Part shown: positions 21,390-34,165 of the stretch, one piece after another
How the letters are laid out: every line of letters begins with the position of its first letter
How positions within the stretch are numbered: position 1 is the first letter of the stretch
NCBI GenBank assembly: GCA_024138025.1
Contig: JAMXBD010000394.1
Location: forward strand, 124,001-188,000
Direction: 5' to 3'
Length of the DNA stretch: 64,000 nt
Origin: Combretum micranthum
Taxonomy: Eukaryota > Streptophyta > Magnoliopsida > Myrtales > Combretaceae
Translations under genes and position numbers: made by a program
Notes under the pieces: generated by a model
Told to the model about the DNA's origin: nothing
Seen by the model: only the letters and a program-made list of their open reading frames with translations
The model's database searches: none

Positions 21390-22723
21390 GGGATCTCCCC
21401 CCTCTAGTTGAACAAGCAGAAGCAAAATAGAGAGTACTTCAGTATACAATTAATCTTAGCATTTCATAGAGATTTTGTGAGAATTGAGCTTTTAAGAATT
21501 GTAATTGAAGATTGCGATATTTGGATTGGTGATATCTAATCTCTTTCTTATGCAATTCATTTATCTGAATTATTTATTCATAATGTTATCAATTGCATAT
21601 TTTTATTTGATTTTTGAATCATCTTTCATAGGGTAGCTAAACTTTTCTTTATGGGAAGTGATGAAATCCTAATTTTGCTAAAATGATTCTTGAACTTATA
21701 TTATAGGATTGTTAGAATTATGGAATATTTGTATTGAATCCTAATTATCTATTTTATTTTGATTGAAATTGAACTGATAAGAATTCTGATAATTTAGAAA
21801 AAGAATTAGGGTTCATAGGAATTCATGAATTGAGATTAAACAACAATTGTGAAAGCAATTAAGTTTAATATTAATTTAGAAATTGTTATATGAGATTCAT
21901 GCAATATTTTATTTTAATTTCTCACTAAGGAATTAGGAGAAGTTAATTTAGGATATTAGACAATTATAGAATTAGAAAATTTATAATTGTAAATTAGATT
22001 CTATTGATAATTTGTATAGCGAAGCTAATAGATTATTTTACGGTTTACTAAAACTTGATAGTTTTAGGTCTTGATAATTTCTTACAAATATCCACAATCC
22101 TAATTATTCATATAATATAAATTCATCATGATTAGTAAAGATTAGGATGGATTCTGTTCTTTCCCACATTCATCTTATATATAACTTCTCACAATCTCAT
22201 TGCATTCATAGTAGATATAATTTAGTTAGTTGATTTATACATTTTGATTACCTAAATATTAGTATAAACTAATATCAATCTAGTAGTTAATTTAGTCCTT
22301 GAGGGAACGATACTCAACTCACTTTTATATTACTTGATCAAGACCCAGTATACTTGCTGGTAATATCTAAAATATATACACATTTACATCAGATCAATGG
22401 CTCCGGTAAGAACTTAGGAGTGGAAAGTCTATGGTTCTACTTGGGTGTATGGTTATATTTTGCTAGAATAGATTAGCTAGTGTTATTTTGACAACTATGA
22501 ATTACAAGAAGACTACTTGATTTGTAATAGTTCTGTGATACTTTATGATTAAGATAGCAGTTATTTACCAATTTATTTCTTACATGTATTTATCATTTCT
22601 TACAAAGCAACTAAAAGATCCTGTTGTTTTGAAAACATGTCACTCTCTGAAGGTAATCTAGTGATAGTATTCAAGTGTGACTTGTCTACTTCTACTAGGG
22701 TACCCTCGGGGTGTGACAAAATA

Positions 22724-23850
22724 CATAGATATAAATATAATTGAAAAATCCTTTTTATACATATGTGAACTCACATTACATGCATGATTTAAATGTTGTT
22801 GTCCAAACTATGATTTTTAATAAAACAATTTCCTTCAGAAATTTAAATATTGCAATGTATAAGTTTTTCTTTGTAAATCATTGAAATAAAACTAGGATTT
22901 TTAGTTTATTTTAAATGAGTACTTTTTATATCTAAATCACCATTTCCTAACTAGTAGTTTTTATAAAAATGAACTCTTAAATTTTTCTTTAAAATTTTTT
23001 TACTATTACTTTCCTAAGTGTTTTCTTGACTAGTAAACTAGTTTTTATCTTGACATAGAAATTTGTCCAGTTCTTGGTAGTGTTGGTGTAGGTTCTTTGA
23101 AATAATTTTTAAGAAAAGCTTGTATAATAAATAATTATCAACATTAAGTTAAATTTATTTTATTTCAAAAAAGTAAGTAATGATACTTTATAACTTATAG
23201 TTTTTAGAAAAAGCCTCACAAAATATTAGCACGAAAAGCTATGATGAATTTATTTAAATTTGAAAAATAATTATTTGTTGAATTAAAATCCCAAGTTTTA
23301 CTTAGAAACTTTTCCCAAGTGTCAAGAATTATTTTTGGTAAAAAGCTTAGTCTTAAATTTTTAATGAAAGAACAAACTCTTTTTATTTAAACGACGACAT
23401 TAGTTTTGCATGAATATGAGCATATGACTATATTACATAATAACTTATATGAAAAATATAAGATGTGGCAAATTAAATAAGCAAGTAAACATATAAACAA
23501 AATCAAGTATTGGAAGTCAAGGCTTCTGGACTAGAAATAGATTAGTCCCATAAAGAAAAGCAAGAAGATAAAATAAGAAGAATTATGGGAGGCTTAGATT
23601 GTTGTCAAAGCTTGTTGGACTTAGATTATGGACAAGTCTCATAAAAGAAAAGAAAAGAAAAGAAAGAAAAGAAAATGGTTTTAACTTGATAAGGATAAGT
23701 CTAAGACTAGAAAGACAAGTATAAATTTTAATAGCATGAAATAAATATATTGCAAGATATAATAAAAAAAAAGTTAGTGAGCTTATATGCTTTAAGAAAT
23801 ATGTAATATATAAGTAAATAATACATAAAGAAGGATAAAAGTGTCAATTG
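22724..23850 (-). mobile_element. LTR-E (reverse), right part
   Basis: This continues the LTR interrupted by element A. It matches the C-family LTR on the minus strand through the 'TTAGTCCCATA' and 'AAGTCTAAGACTAG' blocks and 'GAGCTTATATGC' near 23780. Similarity fades near 23850. It contains an AAAAG microsatellite at about 23641-23680. The TG end was not found. Confidence 0.65.
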
Positions 23851-25106
23851 ATATAAATTATAAGGTTAAAATTGTCAACAAAGTTTAATTTTAGTGATAT
23901 TTTGATCAGATGACAGACACATGATGGAAGATAAAAAGTCACAAATCCTTACATATTCTTTCTTGGTTTCTTCTTCAAAACAAAACCCTAAACCTAGATT
24001 CTTATCCTCTAAGAGGTTATAACTGCTAAAGAATTTAGAAGTCCAGATCAGGTAACTGAATCACTATTCTTGTTTTAAGATCTTATGGATTATCAGATTT
24101 CTTAGGGTTTGTTTATTGAATTTACGGTAGAATTGGAGAACATACATATCGGGTTTGGAGATCTGGTTCCATTGGTCAAAGAAGATCTTGGAAGATCGGA
24201 TTCAGGTAATCAAAATTATATCCTTCCTTCAGATCTTTCAATCTATGAATTATATTAGGATTTTTCTTTTGTTATGAAAGGGAGATTTAGAGAAAACCCT
24301 AGATTTTGTAGAGATTCATGGATTTGTTGTTTAAGGAAGATTTATGATCAAAATAGGTAAATATTATATGTTGTTAATCTTTATAGTTTGATAAATTAGT
24401 TTTTGGATGAATTTTGGTTTATTAACTCTAAATGGAATTCTAGGATTGGAGAAGTGGTTGAGGAGATTTGTTGAATTGAAGGATTTTGGCGTTGTGATTA
24501 AGGAAAAAGGTATAGATTTGATATTTATATTGAATTTAGGTTTTAGATATAAATAGAATTAGGTTATCCGATGAGATGTGTTTTGAATTTTATCTGTTCA
24601 TGTTATCAAGTTCTGTTGAATTAGGAGTTGTGTTATAAAAACAAATTTGGGTGATTTAGAGTACTGTTCCTGCAATTTGATACAGATACAGTCTTATCTC
24701 GATTTTTGTTTATGCTTGTAGTTTAGATCTGTTTGTTGTATGTGTGTAGGATTAGAATATCAAATTAATTTAATTCTATATAACATATAAAATTGCTTTG
24801 TTGCTTGCGTTTGACTTTGGTTAGTAAAGACCATACAGAGTGTGATACTAATGAGGCATCCTGATGATCTATGTATGAGATTGTCCTGAGTAGACTCTGC
24901 ATAAAAATGATTCTAGTAGATTAGTTTTTTGTAGAGATCATGGTGTGTGGATGATTCTTCAACACCAATATATGTATAATTATCTACTTTTATATATTGA
25001 TTATTTTTCGGAGTCATGAGATACTCCAGGTTTGGAACTAGAGTACTATAGTTTTAAATTGTGTTGTTTGTTGGTTAATTAAAGATAATAAATTGTGTGT
25101 TGGTTG
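23851..25106. other. Unassigned stretch, leader-like
   Basis: I cannot place this in any repeat copy here. On the plus strand it has a telo-box AAACCCTAA at 23983-23991 in a pyrimidine-rich context. Possible splice donors occur in 'GATCAGGTAACT' (near 24050) and 'GATTCAGGTAATC' (near 24210). No ORF is notable. It may be a decayed forward LTR leader or the 5' leader of a lost host gene. Confidence 0.35.
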
Positions 25107-25137
25107 TGTCACGCCCCAAAAGTACGCTAAACGTAAC
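25107..25137 (-). mobile_element. LTR-G (reverse), terminal 31 bp
   Basis: TGTCACGCCCC... is the reverse complement of an LTR 3' terminus, cut off at GTAAC by solo LTR-H. It continues at 29504. Confidence 0.8.
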
Positions 25138-26347
25138 TATAAACCCCCGAAAATTTCATAATTCTTAAAAATAATCCTAGAAGACTAATATCAAAAATTT
25201 AAAACCCAAAAATCGACTCAAGATAAAAACCACATTCTAGATCGAGTCAAAACATTGGAAACAAAACCCTAAAAATCGAATCAAGTTAAAACTTAATTCC
25301 AAATAAGATCAAAAACGAGTTTTCTCAATCTTGAGAAAACGAAAACCCTTGAAACAATATAAAGTCCAACTACCGGTTTAATCAAACCTCCGTACGCCAA
25401 TCAAATCATCTATCCAATTCCTAAAACGCAAATCAAAACGATAGATCCAAATACGCTTAACAATGAAATGATAAGACCTTAAATCCTTCGATAAATTTCA
25501 GAAATCACAAATTTCAATTTTCACCAAAGGTCAAACTGAGTCAACTCACAACCATAGACTTGGTTAAACGATCCTGAGAACTAAAAACTATTAAATAATC
25601 ATAAATAAAATAAGATAAACCTTAGATATCGAGCTAAAAATATAAAACGATCAAAACTCGAAAATTATACGATCTTACGAATATCTCGACGAAACCAGAA
25701 GTCAAACCAAAACCCTAAAAGCAACAAAGCCTATAACGAACCCTAGTGTTTAAGATCCGGCAATCCCGCGTTTTCAAACCCTAGAAAACGAAATTAAGCC
25801 AATAGCTTAAAATAGCTCGTATTAATATAGTGTAACATAAAAATATCAGATTTGCGAATTTCAAGTATCCTTCATACTTAAACGGGATCAGTTCTCGAAA
25901 AGCGTGTCCCGGAGCTCGGAATATTAAAAATATTTCTTTAACACCAAAAGACTCGTAATTAAATAAGGTTTACAAAAATATCAGTTTTCGAATTTTTCGG
26001 TAGCTAAAAATAACAGGTATAGCTTGATTACACGTATTTTTATTACTACCAGTATTTTATATGTCTAGTCTACTATTCATAGTACTATTCATTACTATTT
26101 CACTATCTCTACTTTATCTTACACCTATTTCTTACTACCTACATACCTATTTTCTTACTTTTTATATTTCCAATATACCTTATATCAAATCATACCTTAC
26201 ATATTAATTATTTTCTTACAAAATTCACTCAAAAATCAACTCACTCCCCTCTACACCCCTATGGCTGGCACAACTTTCCCCCATTTCATCTCAATTGTTT
26301 TTCTTTTTCAAATTATTTTATTACTCTAAAAATCACTCCAAAAATTC

Positions 26348-26355
26348 TATAAATA
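26348..26355 (+). promoter_or_regulatory. TATA box of LTR-H
   Basis: TATAAATA in CTATAAATACCCC is identical in context to the TATA of element C (CTATAAATACCCC on the minus strand). Confidence 0.7.
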
Positions 26356-28322
26356 CCCCTTCTCTTTCATTCTTTCAAACAATTCATTTCTCTACCAAAA
26401 CTCTCTCAAAATCTCTCCACAAATCTTCTCTTCAAGAATTCTCTCTACCAAAACTCTCTTAAACCAATTCCTCACAAAAGCCATTCCTTATACATAAACT
26501 ATCTATCACATATCACTACTCCCATAATATCTATTTCATCTACTATCTTCATACCACTTACACACTTTAGGTAAAGATTTCTTCCAACTATTATTCACTT
26601 ATGTCATCTAACTTAACATGACTATGGTATTGTTTTGAAACTCATATGAGTAGTAAAAGCAACAGCATGTTCATGTTTTGTTCTTGTACATAAGCTTTCT
26701 ATTTTATTATGTTGTTATTATTGTTATTATTTGCTTCTAATCTAACTTATATATAGTATTATGTATATTATGTATATTATGTATATATATTTATTTAGAG
26801 CATATAAGCTCATTTGTTATTTATTTACTTTCAAGTTAGGCAATTTATTTATTTCATGTTGTTATTAAGACTAGTCTTTCTAGTCTTAAACTTGTCCATA
26901 TCAAGTCAAAACAATCTTTTGTTTATTTTGTTTAATCTTTCGAGACTAGTCCATTCTTAGTCCCGAGATCCTTGATGAAGATAAGGTTCCCTATACTTGA
27001 TATTTTATTTTCTTGCTTATTATTTGTTTCTAGTATTTTCTTATATTCTTATTATTTTATATGCTCATGATACTTACATCTACATAATGTTAATGTCTCA
27101 ACTAATCTAAAAGTAGAATTTCATTTTATTAAAGGAACTCAAAACTAGATTTTTGATTATGTAATTTATCATAAAATCATGGAGTTATTATCAACAACAT
27201 AAAAATAGAGTTTTCTCAATGTTTTCATGAATGACAAAGATAGATTGCCAAGGAAACATAAGAAATAAATATCTTCTTGTATATTATGGTAACCTAAGTT
27301 TTAGTAAAATAGTTTGTTAATATTAAAAGCTTTACAAAAGCTTAAGATTTAAACTCTTTTAACTCCATAAAAAAACTAAGGAAACAAACTAGTTTTCGAA
27401 GTTAAGATGAATTCAATTCATAAAGATAAAACCCACTTAAGAAAACAATGACTTTCAAGTTCCTAAAAGAGAAACTATTTTCAAAGAATATAAATAAAGG
27501 TTAGAAACAAATGATTTTATCAAATAAAGATAACTCTTTTCAAAAGAAATAAAAGAACAAGTTTTAGAAAGCAAAAACTTATATTTTAGAAATAAATATA
27601 AGAAGACAAGATTCATTTTCTAAAACCATCCTAAATACCAAATTATAAAAAGGTTTTCAACAACCTAATATACTTTTTGATAAATTTGATCTTTAATCAC
27701 TAGGAGTAAAATTTATGCAAGACTAAAGGTTAAAGGAAAAATTCAACTTGTTTTGGAAAAAGGAATGAAGAAAATAAAATAAGAATATACTCAAATTATA
27801 ACAACCTATGAAGATATAAAGTTTCTTCAAAAGACTTGAAACAAAATTGTCGAAGCTAAAATTTTAATAAATCAAAATGAATTGTTTTATGAAATAAATT
27901 GTTGAGACACTACCATTAGAATCTTTGCATATAAAGTGAGCTTACCTATACACTCAAAGTGTTTATCAACATATATTTTATATATATGTATTATATTATT
28001 ACAAAAGGATTTCTCTAAAATGAAGTTGAGTTAGAAATGGATTTGCAAAAGTTTAGAAATAATTCATTTTAAATATACCCAATGTTTTCGGAACCCAAAT
28101 AACCTTTTATGACAAAGATAAGTTTAGGAATGGATAGATCTTTTCGAATAGGTAGAAAACGATATATTATATGCGAAATTTCGAGTTAAAATGAGCAAGT
28201 TATGGTCATTTTAAGTTGGAATTTCCTCCTATACGATTTTACCGCGATTTTAAGTAAAGTTTAGAATTTCCAAGAATAGAAATTTCGTGAAAGACTCATC
28301 CTGGGTATTTCTACTGTCTAAG

Positions 28323-28387
28323 TGACGAAGGATACGAGAATACCCTACCTGATGATTCTATGACTAGGAATATTGCAAAATGGACGA
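28323..28387 (+). other. LTR micro-exon, copy H (decayed)
   Basis: The acceptor region is 'CTAAG'. ATG at 28380-28382 is followed by GAC-GA and then ATGAGT, a donor GT that has mutated to AT. The 8-nt ATG-to-donor distance is kept. Confidence 0.45.
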
Positions 28388-30070
28388 ATGAGTTATTCCT
28401 CCTAATTTCGTTACCTTGCTTGTGCTCGTAAAGTAATAGCATTAGTATACTAAGAAAAGATAAAAATGGATATATACTTAGGGAATTCAGGATAATGTAT
28501 ATATATGTGATTCTATGTTTATGTATGAAATGAGAATTAAGAATATCGCAACTTCGAACTGCTTTTTTAAATAATTTTGTTTACTTACTTGTACGACTGT
28601 TTATTGTTTGCTAAATTGATTGATTGCCCTTAATAAACTTTAATAAGGTTTGTCTTAAGAAAAATAAAATGCTCACGCATAGCATCCATCGAGTCACATC
28701 TTTTTCGGAAGGCTGCTACTCCTACGCGTAGAGTTGGATTGGCTATGATCGTGCGGTGCCACGGGCCATGTTCCTTCCTGGAGAATCCAAATCGCTCGAG
28801 GAAAGCGACTCTAGTTCGGAGCCGAGCCAAACGAACGCTGTAGGTGAGGACCTGGGGACTAGCAGTAGAAGGTCGAGGACCTTCAACCCCGATTCCCTAA
28901 CCTTTGATACGGAAGGGTAAATTCGTTCTATAGATGGTTTCCGGATAACTATATATATTTGCGTAATCATGTGGTTGTTGCATTGTATGCATAGCATATG
29001 CGTGAAAATCTAAATGAACTTGTTTGAATATATGGTGCGAATGAAAAGGAATATCTCACTAAGCTAGTTGTAGCTTATACCCCTATAGATTTTGTTTAAA
29101 CAAGTTTACCCGTGGCTTAAATTGAGGATCATGACATTAAGGAAGTTATGGAAGGATTATTAAGCTTCTATGAAGGAAATGGAATCATAAGATGATGTAA
29201 TTTTGTAAGGTTCTTTATATGTAATATATGATTAGTGATGTATATCTATTTGAAGATAATAGAGGGATATGCCCCTAAGAATTGAAATGTAATTTGTATG
29301 TTTTATGATAAGTATTCTCTTTGCCTTGTTACTTATTTATTATCAATATAAATTGCGCTACTCCAATGCGTCCCATTGGTTGTGATGTACGCCTTGTACA
29401 TGATATGGAAGTCTTTGCGTGACTAAGGTAGTCATTCCTAGGCTTTAGTATTGTGTACGGCGGACTGCCACGTTTAGGGTACCCGTCGGGGCGTGACAGT
29501 AACAGTCCGCCACACTCAATATTAAAGCTTAAGCATGACAACCTTAGTCATTTCCAAAAGCTTCAATATTAGGGGCAAGGAGTGCTCTCACAAATTTAGA
29601 GGACCATATTTTAAAGTATGAAGCTTAAGAAAATATAATAACAAATTTAGAAAGGGAAATCATAATATTCATTAATTCGTAATAATTGTCTTACAAGTCT
29701 TAGGGGAGTTCCCCCGTCAAAATACTAAAATCTATTACAAGAAATTTTCTATGAAGTCTTCATCTAACTAATGATAAACTTCATCTAAAAATTCCTTAAC
29801 CAAAAAGGGAAATACTTGGCTGCAGGGTCTACATGGCCTCAACCACAAATAGGTAAACTGCAAAAGATATTTTATAGGGGTATAAGCTAACAGGCTTAGT
29901 GAGAATTATTTCCAAAGATAAATATTTGAGTAACAAATTCAAACAAGTTCTTGGGCATCCAAGTGATATGCAACGAACACATGGGCAAGCAAGATATACA
30001 TTTTTCCGGGAACTATATGTTAAATGGATTTATACCCTCCACTCGGGGTTTTGGGGAGGCTTATAAGATT

Positions 30071-30225
30071 TTGCTTCGAGCTAATGGCCGTTAAGCATTG
30101 CTCCTTGTTATTATGCTTCTAGCTTAAAGCCGATAAGCATCGTCCTAGTATTTTGCTTCAAGCATATTTTCGCTAAGCGTTTCTCTTTGTATTATGCTTC
30201 AGCTTAAAGCTGATAAGCATTCTTT
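30071..30225 (-). repeat. Minisatellite in LTR-G
   Basis: Three to four imperfect units of about 50 bp share TTTTGCTTC(A/G)AGC and GATAAGCAT-like cores. They lie at the same LTR position as the other subfamily-specific arrays. Confidence 0.6.
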
Positions 30226-30539
30226 ATGGTCGTACAATCATACCACTAACGTTTCCCCATAAGATTAGTGATCTCTATGCAATGTAACTCACTACGTGAT
30301 ATGCATGAATCAATTTATTTAGAATATCATAGCATAATTAATATCAATTTATGGTGATCATAGAATTTCAGACATATCAAGTTCCATACTAAAACAACGA
30401 TTACTTATAATCAATTCCCGTCTCGATATTCATAGAATTCATTCAACAATTTTACATTCATATTCATTTTTTTTCCTTAGTTATAGTGCAACTAAACTAT
30501 AAGCACAATCAAGTAAAGTAATTAAGGAAACAAACTCAT

Positions 30540-30635
30540 GTTGCCATGACAACACTTTCTTCTTATGGATGAGTCGATCGGTCAATCCACTAATCAAAGT
30601 AATCCTTCGGTATGGATACTCTTCCTTGGGATCAT
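30540..30635 (-). other. LTR micro-exon, copy G (reverse)
   Basis: Acceptor AG is at 30637-30636. The short-ORF end reads P-K-D-Y-F-D-stop. ATG at 30547-30545 is followed by GCA-AC and then ATGAGT (donor decayed). The 8-nt spacing is preserved. Confidence 0.5.
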
Positions 30636-30901
30636 CTAATCAAGAAGAATACCATAATGAGTATTTCTTATTGATTCTATTGTATTTTGTCAAAACTATG
30701 TCATAAGATTGTCAAAATTCGTATAGAAGATAATTCCAACTTAAAACGGTCATAACTTTGTCATTTTAACTCAGAATTATGCATATATATACCTTTTCTA
30801 CTTATTCAAAAAGATCTATCCATTTCCAAAATTATTTTCATCAAATTAAGTCATCTGGGCTCCGAAACAGTGGTGATCAGATTCATCACAAGATTTCCCA
30901 C

Positions 30902-31539
30902 TGTCACGCCTCAAAGGATACCCTAAACGTGGCAGTCTGCCGTACACAATATTAAAGCCTAAGAATGACCACCTCAGTCACGCGAAGGCTTCCATACTAT
31001 GTATAAGGCGTCTAACACATGGGGAGACTCATCGGAGTAATGCATTTTATGTTGATATAACTTGAGAACAATGTAAAGGAAATTCAATTTACTATACTGC
31101 AGATACAAATTACTATACTTCATATACGAATCGCTATACTTCAAAATACAAATCATTAAACTTCAATTACATTCATCCAGACTTCCCTACATAAACTATT
31201 ACAAGACAAATCATAAAACTAGCTGATAACTTCAAACATTCTTATTCTATGCCGAAATTTCGGAGTCATTCCCGGCTCCAACCAATTCAGTCTTCACTTT
31301 GCATTCTTGAGATAACCTATTCATTTAAACAACTATTGGGGTATAAGCTACACTCGCTTAGTGAGAATTCCCTTGGTTCTGTACCATAACAAGCAAGTTA
31401 TAATCAATCATATGCTATGCATGAACAAACATGTGAGCAAGCAATTATGCATGGGTATCCGGAACCCACACACAGAACAGATTTACGTCCTCCGTATCTT
31501 GGGTTAGGAATGGTATTGAGTCTACATGACCACGTCTAT
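30902..31539 (-). mobile_element. LTR-I (reverse), left part
   Basis: It begins TGTCACGCCTC at 30902, the reverse complement of the LTR 3' terminus. It is interrupted at 31539 by element B (TSD TCTAT at 31535-31539) and resumes at 59272. Confidence 0.85.
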
Positions 31540-31641
31540 TGATAAGATCATATTTTATACAATTTGTTGATGTTTAAAAGAGCTAGAATGGATATTTGTT
31601 TTGATTAAATTTATATTTCATGACTAATTTGGACAAAGATC

Positions 31642-34123
31642 TGTCGAGCCTGGATTTTTTCCACTATCTGGTTCATTTCTCCTAACCCGATTCACATTAA
31701 ACCCGAACCCATTTAACATGAATCCTCGACTAGGGGTTAAAAGAAATTTTAATTTTTGAAAACTTTTTAGAGTCGCCACCCGATATAAATCGGGAAAAAA
31801 AATAAAAAGCTAGGATCAATGGGTCAGTTGATCCTAACTTAGCTACTAGTCTGCGAAAAAATTTGATTTAAAAAAAAAAACAAACTTTTAAAACCAGATA
31901 TCATGGATTGGGGGCTAACCTATTAAAACCAAATGGTTACCACTTTTGGAATTTTAAATTTATAATTTATCCTTTTCATGCTCAAAAATTCAAATAATAT
32001 ATTATGAAACAATATTCACAAATCACATTATTCATTTTTTTATTTTTTTTATGTGCTTTTCTTCATTTTTATTTTTTTTTTAGAATATCAATATCAACAA
32101 ATACGTTTCCTTTTTTTTTTTTAACAAAAACTTATATTTACAAAATAATTATTCACAATATTAAAAACAAAACATTTTTTTTAATTTTTAATGTCGCCCC
32201 GCAGGTGCCTACGTACTCGCTAATCGAGATCAGACAAAACGTAGTTCTTTTAAAAAGAACCTTAGTTTGTTGATCAATTTTAATTTTTGAACTCTTTTCA
32301 CTTTAAGTTCATTAAATTTTAAATTTTTGTGAAAACCATTTTTGATGATCCTATGATCTAATCAATTGGTTTTTCATTTCATGAAAACATTTTTTCTAAG
32401 TCCAAAAATCATTTTTTTTTTAGAATCCACATAAATTCATAACATATTCAAAATATTTTACAATATATTAAAATTATTTTTCATGCATTAAATATGCATT
32501 TCTAAAAGCAATTTATGTATAAATACATATTAAAAATATTCAAAAATATAAAAAATAAATTTATATGAACAATAATATTTGATTTTTCTGGATTTTTCTA
32601 AATTTTCTGAATTTTTTATGAATTTTTATGAATTTTTATTATTTTCTTAAATTAATTATATAATAAAATATTAATAAAATAATGCGGATTGACTTGGGCC
32701 GTTGGATGAAGCGGACGCGATCTGGATCGTCTAATCTGAAGACCGATCCTAACCGTCTGATCTCGTTGACTCGATGTAGGGCGTTAATCACCTTGATCAA
32801 ATCTGGGCCGTCTGATCTGCTTGATCAAATTGGGTTGATCTGCTTGATTGAATCTGGACCGTTGATCTGCTTGATCAAATCTGGGCCGTCTGATCTGCTT
32901 GATTGAATCTGAACCGTCTGATCTGAATGATTGAATCTGAGCCGTTGATCTGCTTGATCAAATCTAGACGTCTGATCTGGATGATTGAATCTGGGCCGTC
33001 TGATCTGGGTTGACCGTTGACCGTTGACCAGGGCGGGTTGGACTTCGGATTTTGGGTCGGATCTGACTCGTCGGGCGAAGAAGACGAAGTCGCGACCTTT
33101 CGAGGAGGATTCCGGCGGCTCTGGCGGTCTTCGACGGGGGAGTTTATCGGCCCGACGCCTGTGGTGGAGCCAAAGCTGGTTGCGGTGGTGGATCGCGCCC
33201 AGATCCACCAGAAGCGGCGGTTCGTGGTGGTGGTCGCCAGCGGCTCAAACGGAAAAATAAAAAAAATTTGCAGAGATGATTTTGATCAATTTGATCGAAT
33301 CCAAGCACACTAAAACAATCACAACTTGTTTCTAACACTAATAAAACACTCAATTTGATCCAAATTTGATCAAATCACTTCGAATTTGAAAAATTCGAAT
33401 CCTAAACTCTAAATTCGAAATCTCGAATTGAACTCATTGTATGTGTGTTTCTTGAAATTGAGTTGTGCCTTTTGATCCTATATCCCCATATTTATAGATT
33501 GCAAGCTCAATTTTACGTTTTGTACTGTTTCAGAAATGAATCGATTTTTGCCTCTTGATTTGCACGAATTTAATTCAAAAATTCTGTTTAATTTGTTTCA
33601 AACTGAAGAATTGATGATTGATCTATCATATTCTTCATCAAATCATTTAATTTGGGTAGATAAATCATCCAATTTTGTCAATTCTTGTAACTCCTCATTT
33701 ATGTGCAATTGAATGCTTTATAATTGTATTTTTTTCCCATTTTTTTAGCACGAATTTTGTGACTTTTGGGTTGTTTTTGCACATGAATTGTGTATTGATC
33801 TTTCATATTCCATGTTTACTTTGCAATTGCATCATCAATTTCAATAATTAATGACGTTTTGTCAGTTAAAAATTGATGCAAAGTAAGGCAAAAAGTCATT
33901 TGAGAAGGCAAAAATATGAGATGATAAAAAGGCAAAATTTTCCTTTGCTAGGGTTTGAACCTGGGTCTTTGAGCTTGAGTGGTGTTGGGTCAATGTATTT
34001 AACCAACAGGCCATTTGGCCTGTCTTGATCACTTAGCCAACTTCATCAATACTTAAGGCTTTTGGAAAAATGAGTTTAATTAATTTAAGCCTTAATTAAT
34101 TGGGCAAAAATTGGGTGTCTACA
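31642..34123 (+). mobile_element. Solo LTR-J, Tat/Ogre-like (2482 bp)
   Basis: It runs from TGTCGAGCCTGG to GGGTGTCTACA, with a near-perfect TSD AGATC/AGTTC (31637-31641 and 34124-34128, one mismatch). The opening, with 'TTTTTAGAGTCGCCACC' near 31772 and 'GTCGCCCCGCAGGTGCCTACG' near 32193, resembles LTRs of plant Tat-lineage elements (Ogre/Retand group). It contains a minisatellite and a GC-rich block at 33000-33260. The ORFs read there are side effects of base composition. Confidence 0.8.
32760..33010 (+). repeat. GATCTG/GGGCCGTCT minisatellite in LTR-J
   Basis: Units of about 26-28 bp carry CTTGATCAAATCTGGGCCGT or variants, repeated roughly eight to nine times. They create a fake repetitive peptide. 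Similar arrays are common in LTRs of this lineage. Confidence 0.8.
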
Positions 34124-34165
34124 AGTTCAAACAAAGACTTTGAATCGAAAATAGGAAAATTGAAG

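Larger units (their letters stand above)
20626..22396 (+). mobile_element. Solo LTR of the Athila-like (element B) family
   Basis: It begins TGATAAGATCATAT and ends ...CATCAGATCA, with a perfect TSD ATGGC (20621-20625 and 22397-22401), inside the A 3' LTR. It aligns with the element B LTRs over its 1771 bp with substantial divergence. Shared landmarks are a TATA box, the GC cluster, the 'AACAATTG' region and the 'CTTGCTGG' block near the 3' end. No internal region remains. Confidence 0.92.
3887..22718 (+). mobile_element. Element A: Tekay/Del-like Ty3/gypsy chromovirus, nested and decayed
   Basis: The element has TG...CA ends, a perfect 5-bp TSD AAATA (3882-3886 and 22719-22723), LTRs of about 3.6 kb, an iMet-type primer-binding site and a polypurine tract. 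The order is an extra ORF, gag with three zinc knuckles, DTGA protease, RT (FIDDILVY), RNase H, integrase and a C-terminal chromodomain-like tail. The last feature is typical of Tekay-clade chromoviruses. Two nested solo LTRs account for 5.3 kb, leaving about 13.56 kb. Every pol domain has frameshifts or stops, so it cannot be autonomous now. The clade call rests on domain order and tail motifs, not on a tree. Confidence 0.9.
17307..22718 (+). repeat. Element A 3' LTR, split by a solo LTR
   Basis: It runs from TGTAAACCCCAG to CGGGGTGTGACA and totals 3636 bp without the insertion at 20626-22396. It shares the leader exons, GC cluster and micro-exon of the 5' LTR. The terminal GGGGCG has decayed to GGGGTG. 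Confidence 0.92.
25138..29498 (+). mobile_element. Solo LTR-H (4361 bp, forward)
   Basis: It starts TATAAACCCCC (the TG has mutated to TA) and ends GGGGCGTGACA, with a perfect TSD GTAAC (25133-25137 and 29499-29503). It is related to the element C LTR read on the minus strand. Shared marks are the 'TTCGAATTT' blocks, CTATAAATACCCC, a leader rich in 'TCTCTACCAAAA', the 'AGACTAGTC' blocks near 26880 and the micro-exon. No coding content is recognised. Confidence 0.9.
29504..30901 (-). mobile_element. LTR-G (reverse), right part
   Basis: This continues LTR-G after solo LTR-H. It matches the element C LTR on the minus strand from 'AGTCCGCCACACTCAATATT' onward, including the minisatellite zone, the micro-exon and the 'CATTTTAACTCAGAATT' block. 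It ends abruptly at LTR-I (TGTCACGCC at 30902). Confidence 0.8.

Noticed and set aside
23983..23991. Telomeric repeat
   Set aside because: Only a single AAACCCTAA telo-box and near copies, no tandem array.
32004..32273. Phe-rich ORF
   Set aside because: Produced by poly-T runs inside solo LTR-J.
33017..33313. Overlapping ORFs on both strands with Arg/Gly/Trp-rich peptides
   Set aside because: They lie in the GC-rich block and minisatellite of LTR-J, with no conserved motif.
33952..33961. tRNA gene
   Set aside because: Only a B-box-like word, with no cloverleaf-compatible A-box, anticodon arm or acceptor pairing visible.
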